Shown piece after piece: positions 20,873 to 34,813 of a stretch of 64,000 nt of DNA. Made by a program: the position numbers and the translations under genes. Every line of letters begins with the position of its first letter. Position 1 is the stretch's first letter. The DNA comes from Mallotus nudiflorus (taxonomy: Eukaryota; Streptophyta; Magnoliopsida; Malpighiales; Euphorbiaceae): contig CANTUR010001438.1 of assembly GCA_947683625.1 (NCBI GenBank), forward strand, positions 806,001 through 870,000, given 5' to 3'. The notes under the pieces are model-generated. The model was not told the origin of the DNA. It saw only the letters and a list, made by a program, of their open reading frames with translations, and made no database searches.

Positions 20873-22742
20873 TTAGTACATGTTTGAACGAAAAGCACGA
20901 ACTCGTGCAAATTTGTGCACAAACGGTTTTAAACATGCTATCCAATGTTCCAATTTCACATTTACAATACTTAGTACGTATTGTAGCATTCTGATCTCAT
21001 TAATATTGTTGACATAATTGAAAGCACAATTTGCGCATGTTCGAACGCAAAACGTGAGCTCGTGTAAATTTGTGCACAAATGATTTGGAACATGTTATCC
21101 AATGCTTCAATTGCATGTTTACGACTCTTATGGCATATTATACAGCCTTCTAAACTCATTAATATATTTGAGACAATTGACATAACAATTGGCGCACGTT
21201 CGCGCATGTTTGAATGCGTGCACGTTTATGCATGTTTGAACGCAAAACATCAACTCGTGCAAATTTGTGCACAAATGGTTTTAAATTTGTTAACCAACTT
21301 CCCAATTGCAGTAATTCGTATGCACTGTAGCATTCTAATCTCATTAATGTAGTTCACATAATTGAAAGTACAATCTGTGCACGTTTGAACGCAAAACGTG
21401 AACCCGTGCATATTTGTGCACAAATGATTTTAAACATGTTATCCAATGTTCAAATGCATATTCACAATACTTGGCCCATGCTATTGCATTCTGAACACTT
21501 TAATATAGTTGTGAAAAATTGAAAGCACAATTTGTGCACGTTTGTAAATGTTTGAACGAAAAATGTGAACTCGCGCAAATTTGTGCACAAACGGTTTTAA
21601 ACATGTTATCCAGTGTTCCAATTTCACGCATTCACAATACTTGGTATGTACTATATCATTCTAATCTCATTAACATAGTTGACATGATTGAAAGGCACAA
21701 TTCGTGCACTTTTGCGCACGTTTGAACACAAAACGTGAACTCGTGTGAATTTGTGCACAAATGATTTGGAACATGTTATCCATCGTTTCAATTTGATATT
21801 TACAACTCTTATTACATACTATAGCCATCTGAACTCATTAATATAGTTGAGATAAATGATAGCACAATTGGTGCACGTTTGCGCATGTTTGAACGCAAAA
21901 CGTGAACTCGTGCATATTAGTGCACAAATGACTTCGAACATGTTATCCAACGTTCCAATTGCATATTAACAATAAGAATTACATATTATAGCATTCTAAA
22001 TAATTCAATATGGTTGAAAAATTTGAAAGCGCAATGCGTGCACGTTTGTACGTGTTTGAACGAAAAACGTCAACTCGTGCACATTTGTGCACAAATGGTT
22101 TTAGACATGTGATCCAATTTCCCAATTGCACATTTACAGTAATTTTTACATATTATATAGCATTCTAATCTCATTAATATAGTTGACATAATTGCAACCA
22201 TAATTTGTGCACGTTTGCGCATGTTTGAACGCAAAACGTGAACTCGTGCATATTTGTGAACAAATCATTTTAAACATGTTATCCAATGTTCCAAATTCAT
22301 ATTTACAATACTCAACACATGTTATTACCTTCTAAACTCTTTAATATAGTTGACAAATTTGTTTGCGCAGTTTGTGCACGCTTGTACATGTTTGAACGAA
22401 AAAACATGAGCTCGTGCAAATTTGTGCACGAATGGTTTTAAACTTGTTATCCAATTTTCCAATTGCACATTTACAGTGGTTTGCATGCATTATAGCAATC
22501 TAATCTCATTAATATAGTTGACACGATTGAAAGCACAATTTGTGCACATTTGCGTATGTTCGAACGTAAAACGTGAACTCGTGTAAATTTGTGCACAGAT
22601 GATTTGGAACATGTTATCTAATGTTTCAATTGCATGTTTACAGCTCCTATGGCATATTATGGCCTGCTGAACTCATCAATATATTTGAGATGATTGACAG
22701 AACAATTGGTGCACTTTTGCGCACGTTTGAATGTGTGCACGT
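20873..22742. repeat. Satellite HOR unit 8 (11-mer, 1,870 bp)
   Basis: 10-bp deletion form. Carries ATTAATGTAGTTCAC between monomers 3 and 4, a variant found elsewhere only in unit 20, 21 kb away. Confidence 0.92.
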
Positions 22743-24622
22743 TTAGTACATGTTTGAACGAAAAGCACGAACTCGTGCAAATTTGTGCACAAACGGTTTT
22801 AAACATGCTATCCAATGTTCCAATTTCACATTTACAATACTTAGTACGTATTGTAGCATTCTGATCTCATTAATATTGTTGACATAATTGAAAGCACAAT
22901 TTGCGCATGTTCGAACGCAAAACGTGAGCTCGTGTAAATTTGTGCACAAATGATTTGGAACATGTTATCCAATGCTTCAATTGCATGTTTATGAAACTTA
23001 TGGCATATTATACAGCCTTCTAAACTCATTAATATATTTGAGACAATTGACATAACAATTGGCGCACGTTCGCGCATGTTTGAATGCGTGCACGTTTGTG
23101 CATGTTTGAACGCAAAACATCAACTCGTGCAAATTTGTGCACAAATGGTCTTAAATTTGTTAACCAACTTCCCAATTGCAGTAGTTCGTATGCACTTTAG
23201 CATTCTAATCTCATTAATATAGTTCACATAATTGAAAGTACAATCTGTGCACGTTTGCGCACGTTTGAACGCAAAACGTGAACCCGTGCATATTTGTGCA
23301 CAAATGATTTTAAACATGTTATCCAATGTTCAAATGCATATTCACAATACTTGGCCCATGCTATTGCATTCTAGACACTTTAATATAGTTGTGAAAAATT
23401 GAAAGCACAATTTGTGCACGTTTGTAAATGTTTGAACGAAAAATGCGAACTCGCGCAAATTTGTGCACAAACGGTTTTAAACATGTTATCCAGTGTTCCA
23501 ATTTCTCACATTCACAATACTTGGTATGTACTATATCATTCTAATCTCATTAACATAGTTGACATGATTGAAAGGCACAATTCGTGCACTTTTGCGCACG
23601 TTTGAACACAAAACGTGAACTCGTGTGAATTTGTGCACAAATGATTTGGAACATGTTATCCATCATTTCAATTTGATATTTACAACTCTTATTACATACT
23701 ATAGCCATCTCAACTCATTAATATAGTTGAGATAAATGATAGCACAATTGGTGCACGTTTGCGCATGTTTGAACGCAAAACGTGAACTCGTGCATATTAG
23801 TGCACAAATGACTTCGAACATGTTATCCAACGTTCCAATTGCATATTAACAATAAGAATTACATATTATAGCATTCTAAATAATTCAATATGGTTGAAAA
23901 ATTTGAAAGCGCAATGCGTGCACGTTTGTACGTGTTTGAACGAAAAACGTCAACTCGTGCACATTTGTGCACAAATGGTTTTAGACATGTTATCCAATTT
24001 CCCAATTGCACATTTATAGTAATTTTTACATATTATATAGCATTCTAATCTCATTAATATAGTTCACGTAATTGCAACCATAATTTGTGCACGTTTGCGC
24101 ATGTTTGAATGCAAAACGTGAACTCGTGCATATTTGTGAACAAATCATTTTAAACATGTTATCCAATGTTCCAAATTCATATTTACAATACTCAACACAT
24201 GTTATTACCTTCTAAACTCTTTAATATAGTTGACAAATTCGTTTGCGCAGTTTGTGCACGCTTGTACATGTTTGAACGAAAAAACATGAGCTCGTGCAAA
24301 TTTGTGCACGAATGGTTTTAAACATGTTATCCAATTTTCCAATTGCACATTTACAGTGGTTTGCATGCATTATAGCAATCTAATCTCATTAATATCGTTG
24401 ACACGATTGAAAGCACAATTTGTGCACATTTGCGCATGTTCGAACGCAAAACGTGAACTCGTGTAAATTTGTGCACAGATGATTTGGAACATGTTATCCA
24501 ATGTTTCAATTGCATGTTTACAGCTCCTATGGCATATTATGGCTTGCTGAACTCATCAATATATTTGAGATGATTGACAGAACAATTGGTGCACTTTTGC
24601 ACACGTTTGAATGTGTGCACGT
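22743..24622. repeat. Satellite HOR unit 9 (11-mer, 1,880 bp)
   Basis: Long (1,880-bp) form. Shares GCAGTAGTTCG and CATTCTAGACAC with unit 10 only. Confidence 0.92.
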
Positions 24623-26502
24623 TTAGTACATGTTTGAACGAAAAGCACGAACTCGTGCAAATTTGTGCACAAACGGTTTTAAACATGCTATCCAATGTTC
24701 CAATTTCACATTTACAATACTTAGTACGTATTGTAGCATTCTGATCTCATTAATATTGTTGACATAATTGAAAGCACAATTTGCGCATGTTCGAACGCAA
24801 AACGTGAGCTCGTGTAAATTTGTGCACAAATGATTTGGAACATGTTATCCAATGCTTCAATTGCATGTTTACGACTCTTATGGCATATTATACAGCCTTC
24901 TAAACTCATTAATATATTTGAGACAATTGACATAACAATTGGCGGACGTTCGCGCATGTTTGAATGCGTGCACGTTTGTGCATGTTTGAACGCAAAACAT
25001 CAACTCGTGCAAATTTGTGCACAAATGGTCTTAAATTTGTTAACCATCTTCCCAATTGCAGTAGTTCGTATGCACTGTAGCATTCTAATCTCATTAATAT
25101 AGTTCACATAATTGAAAGTACAATCTGTGCACGTTTGCGCACGTTTGAACGCAAAACGTGAACCCGTGCATATTTGTGCACAAATGATTTTAAACATGTT
25201 ATCCAATGTTCAAATGCATATTCACAATACTTGGCCCATGCTATTGCATTCTAGACACTTTAATATAGTTGTGAAAAATTGAAAGCACAATTTGTGCACG
25301 TTTGTAAATGTTTGAACGAAAAATGCGAACTCGCGCAAATTTGTGCACAAACGGTTTTAAACATGTTATCCAGTGTTACAATTTCACACATTCACAATAC
25401 TTGGTATGTACTATATCATTCTAATCTCATTAACATAGTTGACATGATTGAAAGGCACAATTCGTGCACTTTTGCGCACGTTTGAACACAAAACGTGAAC
25501 TCGTGTGAATTTGTGCACAAATGATTTGGAACATGTTATCCATCATTTCAATTTGATATTTACAACTCTTATTACATACCATAGCCATCTAAACTCATTA
25601 ATATAGTTGAGATAAATGATAGCACAATTGGTGCACGTTTGCGCATGTTTGAACGCAAAACGTGAACTCGTGCATATTAGTGCACAAATGACTTCGAACA
25701 TGTTATCCAACGTTCCAATTGCATATTAACAATAAGAATTACATATTATAGCATTCTAAATAATTCAATATGGTTGAAAATTTTGAAAGCGCAATGCGTG
25801 CACGTTTGTACGTGTTTGAACGAAAAACGTCAACTCGTGCACATTTGCGCACAAATGGTTTTAGACATGTGATCCAATTTCCCAATTGCACATTTACAGT
25901 AATTTTTACATATTATATAGCATTCTAATCTCATTAATATATTTGACAAAATTGCAACCACAATTTGTGCACGTTTGCGCATGTTTGAACGCAAAACGTG
26001 AACTCGTGCATATTTGTGAACAAATCATTTTAAACATGTTATCCAATGTTCCAAATTCATATTTACAATACTCAACACATGTTATTACCTTCTAAACTCT
26101 TTAATATAGTTGACAAATTCGTTTGCGCAGTTTGTGCACGCTTGTACATGTTTGAACGAAAAAACATGAGCTCGTGCAAATTTGTGCACGAATGGTTTTA
26201 AACTTGTTATCCAATTTTCCAATTGCACATTTACAGTGGTTTGCATGCATTATAGCAATCTAATCTCATTAATATAGTTGATACGATTGAAAGCACAATT
26301 TGTGCACATTTGCGCATGTTCGAACGCAAAACGTGAACTCGTGTAAATTTGTGCACAGATGATTTGGAACATGTTATCCAATGTTTCAATTGCATGTTTA
26401 CAGCTCCTATGGCATATTATGGCCTGCTGAACTCATCAATATATTTGAGATGATTGACAGAACAATTGGTGCACTTTTGCGCACGTTTGAATGTGTGCAC
26501 GT
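24623..26502. repeat. Satellite HOR unit 10 (11-mer, 1,880 bp)
   Basis: Long form, sister of unit 9 by shared variants. Private changes include GGCGGACG in monomer 3 and CTTGCTGAAC between monomers 11 and 1. Confidence 0.92.
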
Positions 26503-28372
26503 TTAGTACATGTTTGAACGAAAAGCACGAACTCGTGCAAATTTGTGCACAAACGGTTTTAAACATGCTATCCAATGTTCCAATTTCACATTTACAATAC
26601 TTAGTACGTATTGTAGCATTCTGATCTCATTAATATTGTTGACATAATTAAAAGCACAATTTGCGCATGTTCTAATGCAAAACGTGAGCTCGTGTAAATT
26701 TGTGCACAAATGATTTGGAACATGTTATCCAATGCTTCAATTGCATGTTTACGACTCTTATGGCATATTATACAGCCTTCTAAACTTATTAATATATTTG
26801 AGACAATTGACATAACAATTGGCGCACGTTCGCGCATGTTTGAATGCGTGCATGTTTGTGCATGTTTGAACGCAAAACATCAACTCGTGCAAATTTGTGC
26901 ACAAATGGTCTTAAATTTGTTGACCAACTTCCCAATTGCAGTAATTCGTATCCACTGTAGCATTCTAATCTCATTAATATAGTTCACATAATTGAAAGTA
27001 CAATCTGTGCACGTTTGAACGCAAAACGTGAACCCGTGCATATTTGTCCACAAATGATTTTAAACATGTTATCCAATGTTCAAATGCATATTCACAATAC
27101 ATGGCCCATGCTATTGCATTCTGAACACTTTAATATAGTTGTGAAAAATTGAAAGCACAATTTGTGCACATTTGTAAATGTTTGAACGAAAAATGCGAAC
27201 TCGCGCAAATTTGTGCACAAACGGCTTTAAACATGTTATCCAGTGTTCCAATTTCACACATTCACAATACTTGGTATGTACTATATCATTCTAATCTCAT
27301 TAACATAGTTGACATGATTGAAAGGCACAATTCGTGCACTTTTGCGCACGTTTGAACACAAAACATGAACTCGTGTGAATTTGTGCACAAATGATTTCGA
27401 ACATGTTATCCATCGTTTCAATTTGATATTTACAACTCTTATTACATACTATAGCCATCTGAACTCATTAATATAGTTGAGATAAATGATAGCACAATTG
27501 GTGCACGTGTGCGCATGTTTGAACGCAAAACGTGAACTCGTGCATATTAGTGCACAAATGACTTCGAACATGTTATCCAACGTTCCAATTGCATATTAAC
27601 AATAAGAATTACATATTATAGCATTCTAAATAATTCAATATGGTTGAAAAATTTGAAAGCGCAATGCGTGCACGTTTGTACGTGTTTGAACAAAAAATGT
27701 CAACTCGTGCACATTTGTGCACAAATGGTTTTAGACATGTTATCCAATTTCCCAATTGCACATTTACAGTAATTTTTACATATTATATAGCATTCTAATC
27801 TCATTAATATAGTTGACATAATTGCAACCACAATTTGTGCACGTTTGCGCATGTTTGAACGCAAAACGTGAACTCGTGCATATTTGTGAACAAATCATTT
27901 TAAACATGTTATCCAATGTTCCAAATTCATATTTACAATACTCAACACATGTTATTACCTTCTAAACTCTTTAATATAGTTGACAAATTCGTTTGCGCAG
28001 TTTGTGCACGCTTGTACATGTTTGAACGAAAAAACATGAGCTCGTGCAAATTTGTGCACGAATGGTTTTAAACTTGTTATCCAATTTTCCAATTGCACAT
28101 TTATAGTGGTTTGCGTGCATTATAGCAATCTAATCTCATTAATATAGTTGACACGATTGAAAGCACAATTTGTGCACATTTGCGCATGTTCGAATGCAAA
28201 ACGTGAACTCGTGTAAATTTGTGCACAGATGATTTGGAACATGTTATCCAATGTTTCAATTGCATGTTTACAGCTCCTATGGCATATTATGGCCTGCTGA
28301 ACTCATCAATATATTTGAGATGATTGACAGAACAATTGGTGCACTTTTACGCACGTTTGAATGTGTGCACGT
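26503..28372. repeat. Satellite HOR unit 11 (11-mer, 1,870 bp)
   Basis: 10-bp deletion form. Carries a linked set of variants: GTTCTAATGCAAAACG before monomer 2, GTATCCACTG after monomer 3, TTGTCCACAAATG before monomer 4 and AATACATGGCCC after it. The set returns in units 14 and 18, and in part in 16, 22 and 23. Confidence 0.92.
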
Positions 28373-29891
28373 TTAGTACATGTTTGAACGAAAAGCACGA
28401 ACTCGTGCAAATTTGTGCACAAACGGTTTTAAACATGCTATCCAATGTTCCAATTTCACATTTACAATACTTAGTACGTATTGTAGCATTCTGATCTCAT
28501 TAATATTGTTGACATAATTGAAAGCACAATTTGCGCATGTTCGAACGCAAAACGTGAGCTCATGTAAATTTGTGCGCAAATGATTTGGAACATGTTATCC
28601 AATGTTCAAATGCATATTCACAATACTTGGCCCATGCTATTGCATTCTGAACACTTTAATATAGTTGTGAAAAATTGAAAGCACAATTTGTGCACGTTTG
28701 TAAATGTTTGAACGAAAAATGCAAACTAGCGCAAATTTGTGCACAAACGGTTTTAAACATGTTATCCAGTGTTCCAATTTCACACATTCACAATACTTGG
28801 TATGTACTATATCATTCTAATCTCATTAACATAGTTGACATGATTGAAAGGCACAATTCGTGCACTTTTGCGCACGTTTGAACACAAAACGTGAACTCGT
28901 GTGAATTTGTGCACAAATGATTTGGAACATGTTATCCATCGTTTCAATTTGATATTTACAACTCTTATTACATACTATAGCCATCTCAACTCATTAATAT
29001 AGTTGAGATAAATGATAGCACAATTGGTGCACGTGTGCGCATGTTTGAACGCAAAACGTGAACTCGTGCATATTAGTGCACAAATGACTTCGAACATGTT
29101 ATCCAATTGCATATTAACAATAAGAATTACATATTATAGCATTCTAAATAATTCAATATGGTTGAGAAATTTGAAAGCGCAATGCGTGCACGTTTGTACG
29201 TGTTTGAACGAAAAACGTCAACTCGTGCACATTTGTGCACAAATGGTTTTAGACATGTTATCCAATTTCCCAATTGCACATTTACAGTAATTTTTACATA
29301 TTATATAGCATTCTAATCTCATTAATATAGTTGACATAATTGCAACCACAATTTGTGCACGTTTGCGCATGTTTGAACGCAAAACGTGAACTCGTGCATA
29401 TTTGTGAACAAATCATTTTAAACATGTTATCCAATGTTCCAAATTCATATTTACAATACTCAACACATGTTATTACCTTCTAAACTCTTTAATATAGTTG
29501 ACAAATTCGTTTGCGCAGTTTGTGCACGCTTGTACATGTTTGAACGAAAAAACATGAGCTCGTGCAAATTTGTGCACGAATGGTTTTAAAACTTGTTATC
29601 CATTTTTCCAATTGCACATTTATAGTGGTTTGCGTGCATTATAGCAATCTAATCTCATTAATATAGTTGACACGATTGAAAGCACAATTTGTGCACATTT
29701 GCGCATGTTCGAATGCAAAACGTGAACTCGTGTAAATTTGTGCACAGATGATTTGGAACATGTTATCCAATGTTTCAATTGCATGTTTACAGCTCCTATG
29801 GCATATTATGGCCTGCTGAACTCATCAATATATTTGAGATGATTGACAGAACAATTGGTGCACTTTTACGCACGTTTGAATGTGTGCACGT
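28373..29891. repeat. Satellite HOR unit 12 (9-mer, 1,519 bp)
   Basis: Lacks two monomers: monomer 2 fuses to monomer 4 within CATGTTATCCAATG (28591-28604). Linked variant GCTCATGTAAATTTGTGCGC before the fusion. It also has an 8-bp deletion in monomer 7 (TTATCCAATTGC at about 29101) and GGTTGAGAAATTTG, both shared with unit 18. Confidence 0.92.
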
Positions 29892-31417
29892 TTAGTACAT
29901 GTTTGAACGAAAAGCACGAACTCGTGCAAATTTGTGCACAAACGGTTTTAAACATGCTATCCAATGTTCCAATTTCACATTTACAATACTTAGTACGTAT
30001 TGTAGCATTCTGATCTCATTAATATTGTTGACATAATTGAAAGCACAATTTGCGCATGTTCGAACGCAAAACGTGAGCTCATGTAAATTTGTGCGCAAAT
30101 GATTTGGAACATGTTATCCAATGTTCAAATGCATATTCACAATACTTGGCCCATGCTATTGCATTCTGAACACTTTAATATAGTTGTGAAAAATTGAAAG
30201 CACAATTTGTGCACGTTTGTAAATGTTTGAACGAAAAATGCAAACTAGCGCAAATTTGTGCACAAACGGTTTTAAACATGTTATCCAGTGTTCCAATTTC
30301 ACACATTCACAATACTTGGTATGTACTATATCATTCTAATCTCATTAACATAGTTGACATGATTGAAAGGCACAATTCGTGCACTTTTGCGCACGTTTGA
30401 ACACAAAACGTGAACTCGTGTGAATTTGTGCACAAATGATTTGGAACATGTTATCCATCGTTTCAATTTGATATTTACAACTCTTATTACATACTATAGC
30501 CATCTCAACTCATTAATATAGTTGAGATAAATGATAGCACAATTGGTGCACGTGTGCGCATGTTTGAACGCAAAACGTGAACTCGTGCATATTAGTGCAC
30601 AAATGACTTCGAACATGTTATCCAACGTTCCAATTGCATATTAACAATAAGAATTACATATTATAGCATTCTAAATAATTCAATATGGTTGAAAATTTTG
30701 AAAGCGCAATGCGTGCACGTTTGTACGTGTTTGAACGAAAAACGTCAACTCGTGCACATTTGTGCACAAATGGTTTTAGACATGTGATCCAATTTCCCAA
30801 TTGCACATTTACAGTAATTTTTACATATTATATAGCATTCTAATCTCATTAATATAGTTGACATAATTGCAACCACAATTTGTGCACGTTTGCGCATGTT
30901 TGAACGCAAAACGTGAACTCGTGCATATTTGTGAACAAATCATTTTAAACATGTTATCCAATGTTCCAAATTCATATTTACAATACTCAACACATGTTAT
31001 TACCTTCTAAACTCTTTAATATAGTTGACAAATTCGTTTGCGCAGTTTGTGCACGCTTGTACATGTTTGAACGAAAAAACATGAGCTCGTGCAAATTTGT
31101 GCACGAATGGTTTTAAACTTGTTATCCAATTTTCCAATTGCACATTTACAGTGGTTTGCATGCATTATAGCAATCTAATCTCATTAATATAGTTGACACG
31201 ATTGAAAGCACAATTTGTGCACATTTGCGCATGTTCGAACGCAAAACGTGAACTCATGTAAATTTGTGCACAGATGATTTGGAACATGTTATCCAATGTT
31301 TCAATTGCATGTTTACAGCTCCTATGGCATATTATGGCCTGCTGAACTCATCAATATATTTGAGATGATTGACAGAACAATTGGTGCACTTTTGCGCATG
31401 TTTGAATGTGTGCACGT
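29892..31417. repeat. Satellite HOR unit 13 (9-mer, 1,526 bp)
   Basis: Same 2/4 monomer fusion as unit 12 but without the 8-bp deletion. Monomer 8 has ACATGTGATCC, shared with units 8, 10, 15 and 17. Confidence 0.92.
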
Positions 31418-33287
31418 TTAGTACATGTTTGAACGAAAAGCACGAACTCGTGCAAATTTGTGCACAAACGGTTTTAAACATGCTATCCAATGTTCCAATT
31501 TCACATTTACAATACTTAGTACGTATTGTAGCATTCTGATCTCATTAATATTGTTGACATAATTAAAAGCACAATTTGCGCATGTTCTAATGCAAAACGT
31601 GAGCTCGTGTAAATTTGTGCACAAATGATTTGGAACATGTTATCCAATGCTTCAATTGCATGTTTACGACTCTTATGGCATATTATACAGCCTTCTAAAC
31701 TCATTAATATATTTGAGACAATTGACATAACAATTGGCGCACGTTCGCGCATGTTTGAATGCGTGCATGTTTGTGCATGTTTGAACGCAAAACATCAACT
31801 CGTGCAAATTTGTGCACAAATGGTCTTAAATTTGTTAACCAACTTCCCAATTGCAGTAATTCGTATCCACTGTAGCATTCTAATCTCATTAATATAGTTC
31901 ACATAATTGAAAGTACAATCTGTGCACGTTTGAACGCAAAACGTGAACCCGTGCATATTTGTCCACAAATGATTTTAAACATGTTATCCAATGTTCAAAT
32001 GCATATTCACAATACATGGCCCATGCTATTGCATTCTGAACACTTTAATATAGTTGTGAAAAATTGAAAGCACAATTTGTGCACATTTGTAAATGTTTGA
32101 ACGAAAAATGCGAACTCGCGCAAATTTGTGCACAAACGGCTTTAAACATGTTATCCAGTGTTCCAATTTCACACATTCACAATACTTGGTATGTACTATA
32201 TCATTCTAATCTCATTAACATAGTTGACATGATTGAAAGGCACAATTCGTGCACTTTTGCGCACGTTTGAACACAAAACATGAACTCGTGTGAATTTGTG
32301 CACAAATGATTTCGAACATGTTATCCATCGTTTCAATTTGATATTTACAACTCTTATTACATACTATAGCCATCTCAACTCATTAATATAGTTGAGATAA
32401 ATGATAGCACAATTGGTGCACGTGTGCGCATGTTTGAACGCAAAACGTGAACTCGTGCATATTAGTGCACAAATGACTTCGAACATGTTATCCAACGTTC
32501 CAATTGCATATTAACAATAAGAATTACATATTATAGCATTCTAAATAATTCAATATGGTTGAAAAATTTGAAAGCGCAATGCGTGCACGTTTGTACGTGT
32601 TTGAACAAAAAATGTCAACTCGTGCACATTTGTGCACAAATGGTTTTAGACATGTTATCCAATTTCCCAATTGCACATTTACAGTAATTTTTACATATTA
32701 TATAGCATTCTAATCTCATTAATATAGTTGACATAATTGCAACCACAATTTGTGCACGTTTGCGCATGTTTGAACGCAAAACGTGAACTCGTGCATATTT
32801 GTGAACAAATCATTTTAAACATGTTATCCAATGTTCCAAATTCATATTTACAATACTCAACACATGTTATTACCTTCTAAACTCTTTAATATAGTTGACA
32901 AATTCGTTTGCGCAGTTTGTGCACGCTTGTACATGTTTGAACGAAAAAACATGAGCTCGTGCAAATTTGTGCACGAATGGTTTTAAGCTTGTTATCCAAT
33001 TTTCCAATTGCACATTTATAGTGGTTTGCGTGCATTATAGCAATCTAATCTCATTAATATAGTTGACACGATTGAAAGCACAATTTGTGCACATTTGCGC
33101 ATGTTCGAATGCAAAACGTGAACTCGTGTAAATGTGTGCACAGATGATTTGGAACATGTTATCCAATGTTTCAATTGCATGTTTACAGCTCCTATGGCAT
33201 ATTATGGCCTGCTGAACTCATCAATATATTTGAGATGATTGACAGAACAATTGGTGCACTTTTACGCACGTTTGAATGTGTGCACGT
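31418..33287. repeat. Satellite HOR unit 14 (11-mer, 1,870 bp)
   Basis: Near copy of unit 11, with all four of its linked variants. First 11-mer of the 3,396-bp 11+9 super-repeat. Confidence 0.92.
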
Positions 33288-34813
33288 TTAGTACATGTTT
33301 GAACGAAAAGCACGAACTCGTGCAAATTTGTGCACAAACGGTTTTAAACATGCTATCCAATGTTCCAATTTCACATTTACAATACTTAGTACGTATTGTA
33401 GCATTCTGATCTCATTAATATTGTTGACATAATTGAAAGCACAATTTGCGCATGTTCGAACGCAAAACGTGAGCTCATGTAAATTTGTGCGCAAATGATT
33501 TGGAACATGTTATCCAATGTTCAAATGCATATTCACAATACTTGGCCCATGCTATTGCATTCTGAACACTTTAATATAGTTGTGAAAAATTGAAAGCACA
33601 ATTTGTGCACGTTTGTAAATGTTTGAACGAAAAATGCAAACTAGCGCAAATTTGTGCACAAACGGTTTTAAACATGTTATCCAGTGTTCCAATTTCACAC
33701 ATTCACAATACTTGGTATGTACTATATCATTCTAATCTCATTAACATAGTTGACATGATTGAAAGGCACAATTCGTGCACTTTTGCGCACGTTTGAACAC
33801 AAAACGTGAACTCGTGTGAATTTGTGCACAAATGATTTGGAACATGTTATCCATCGTTTCAATTTGATATTTACAACTCTTATTACATACTATAGCCATC
33901 TCAACTCATTAATATAGTTGAGATAAATGATAGCACAATTGGTGCACGTGTGCGCATGTTTGAACGCAAAACGTGAACTCGTGCATATTAGTGCACAAAT
34001 GACTTCGAACATGTTATCCAACGTTCCAATTGCATATTAACAATAAGAATTACATATTATAGCATTCTAAATAATTCAATATGGTTGAAAATTTTGAAAG
34101 CGCAATGCGTGCACGTTTGTACGTGTTTGAACGAAAAATGTCAACTCGTGCACATTTGTGCACAAATGGTTTTAGACATGTGATCCAATTTCCCAATTGC
34201 ACATTTACAGTAATTTTTACATATTATATAGCATTCTAATCTCATTAATATAGTTGACATAATTGCAACCACAATTTGTGCACGTTTGCGCATGTTTGAA
34301 CGCAAAACGTGAACTCGTGCATATTTGTGAACAAATCATTTTAAACATGTTATCCAATGTTCCAAATTCATATTTACAATACTCAACACATGTTATTACC
34401 TTCTAAACTCTTTAATATAGTTGACAAATTCGTTTGCGCAGTTTGTGCACGCTTGTACATGTTTGAACGAAAAAACATGAGCTCGTGCAAATTTGTGCAC
34501 GAATGGTTTTAAACTTGTTATCCAATTTTCCAATTGCACATTTATAGTGGTTTGCATGCATTATAGCAATCTAATCTCATTAATATAGTTGACACGATTG
34601 AAAGCACAATTTGTGCACATTTGCGCATGTTCGAATGCAAAACGTGAACTCGTGTAAATTTGTGCACAGATGATTTGGAACATGTTATCCAATGTTTCAA
34701 TTGCATGTTTACAGCTCCTATGGCATATTATGGCCTGCTGAACTCATCAATATATTTGAGATGATTGACAGAACAATTGGTGCACTTTTACGCACGTTTG
34801 AATGTGTGCACGT
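33288..34813. repeat. Satellite HOR unit 15 (9-mer, 1,526 bp)
   Basis: Near copy of unit 13 with the same fusion point. It completes the first 3,396-bp super-repeat (31418-34813). Confidence 0.92.
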
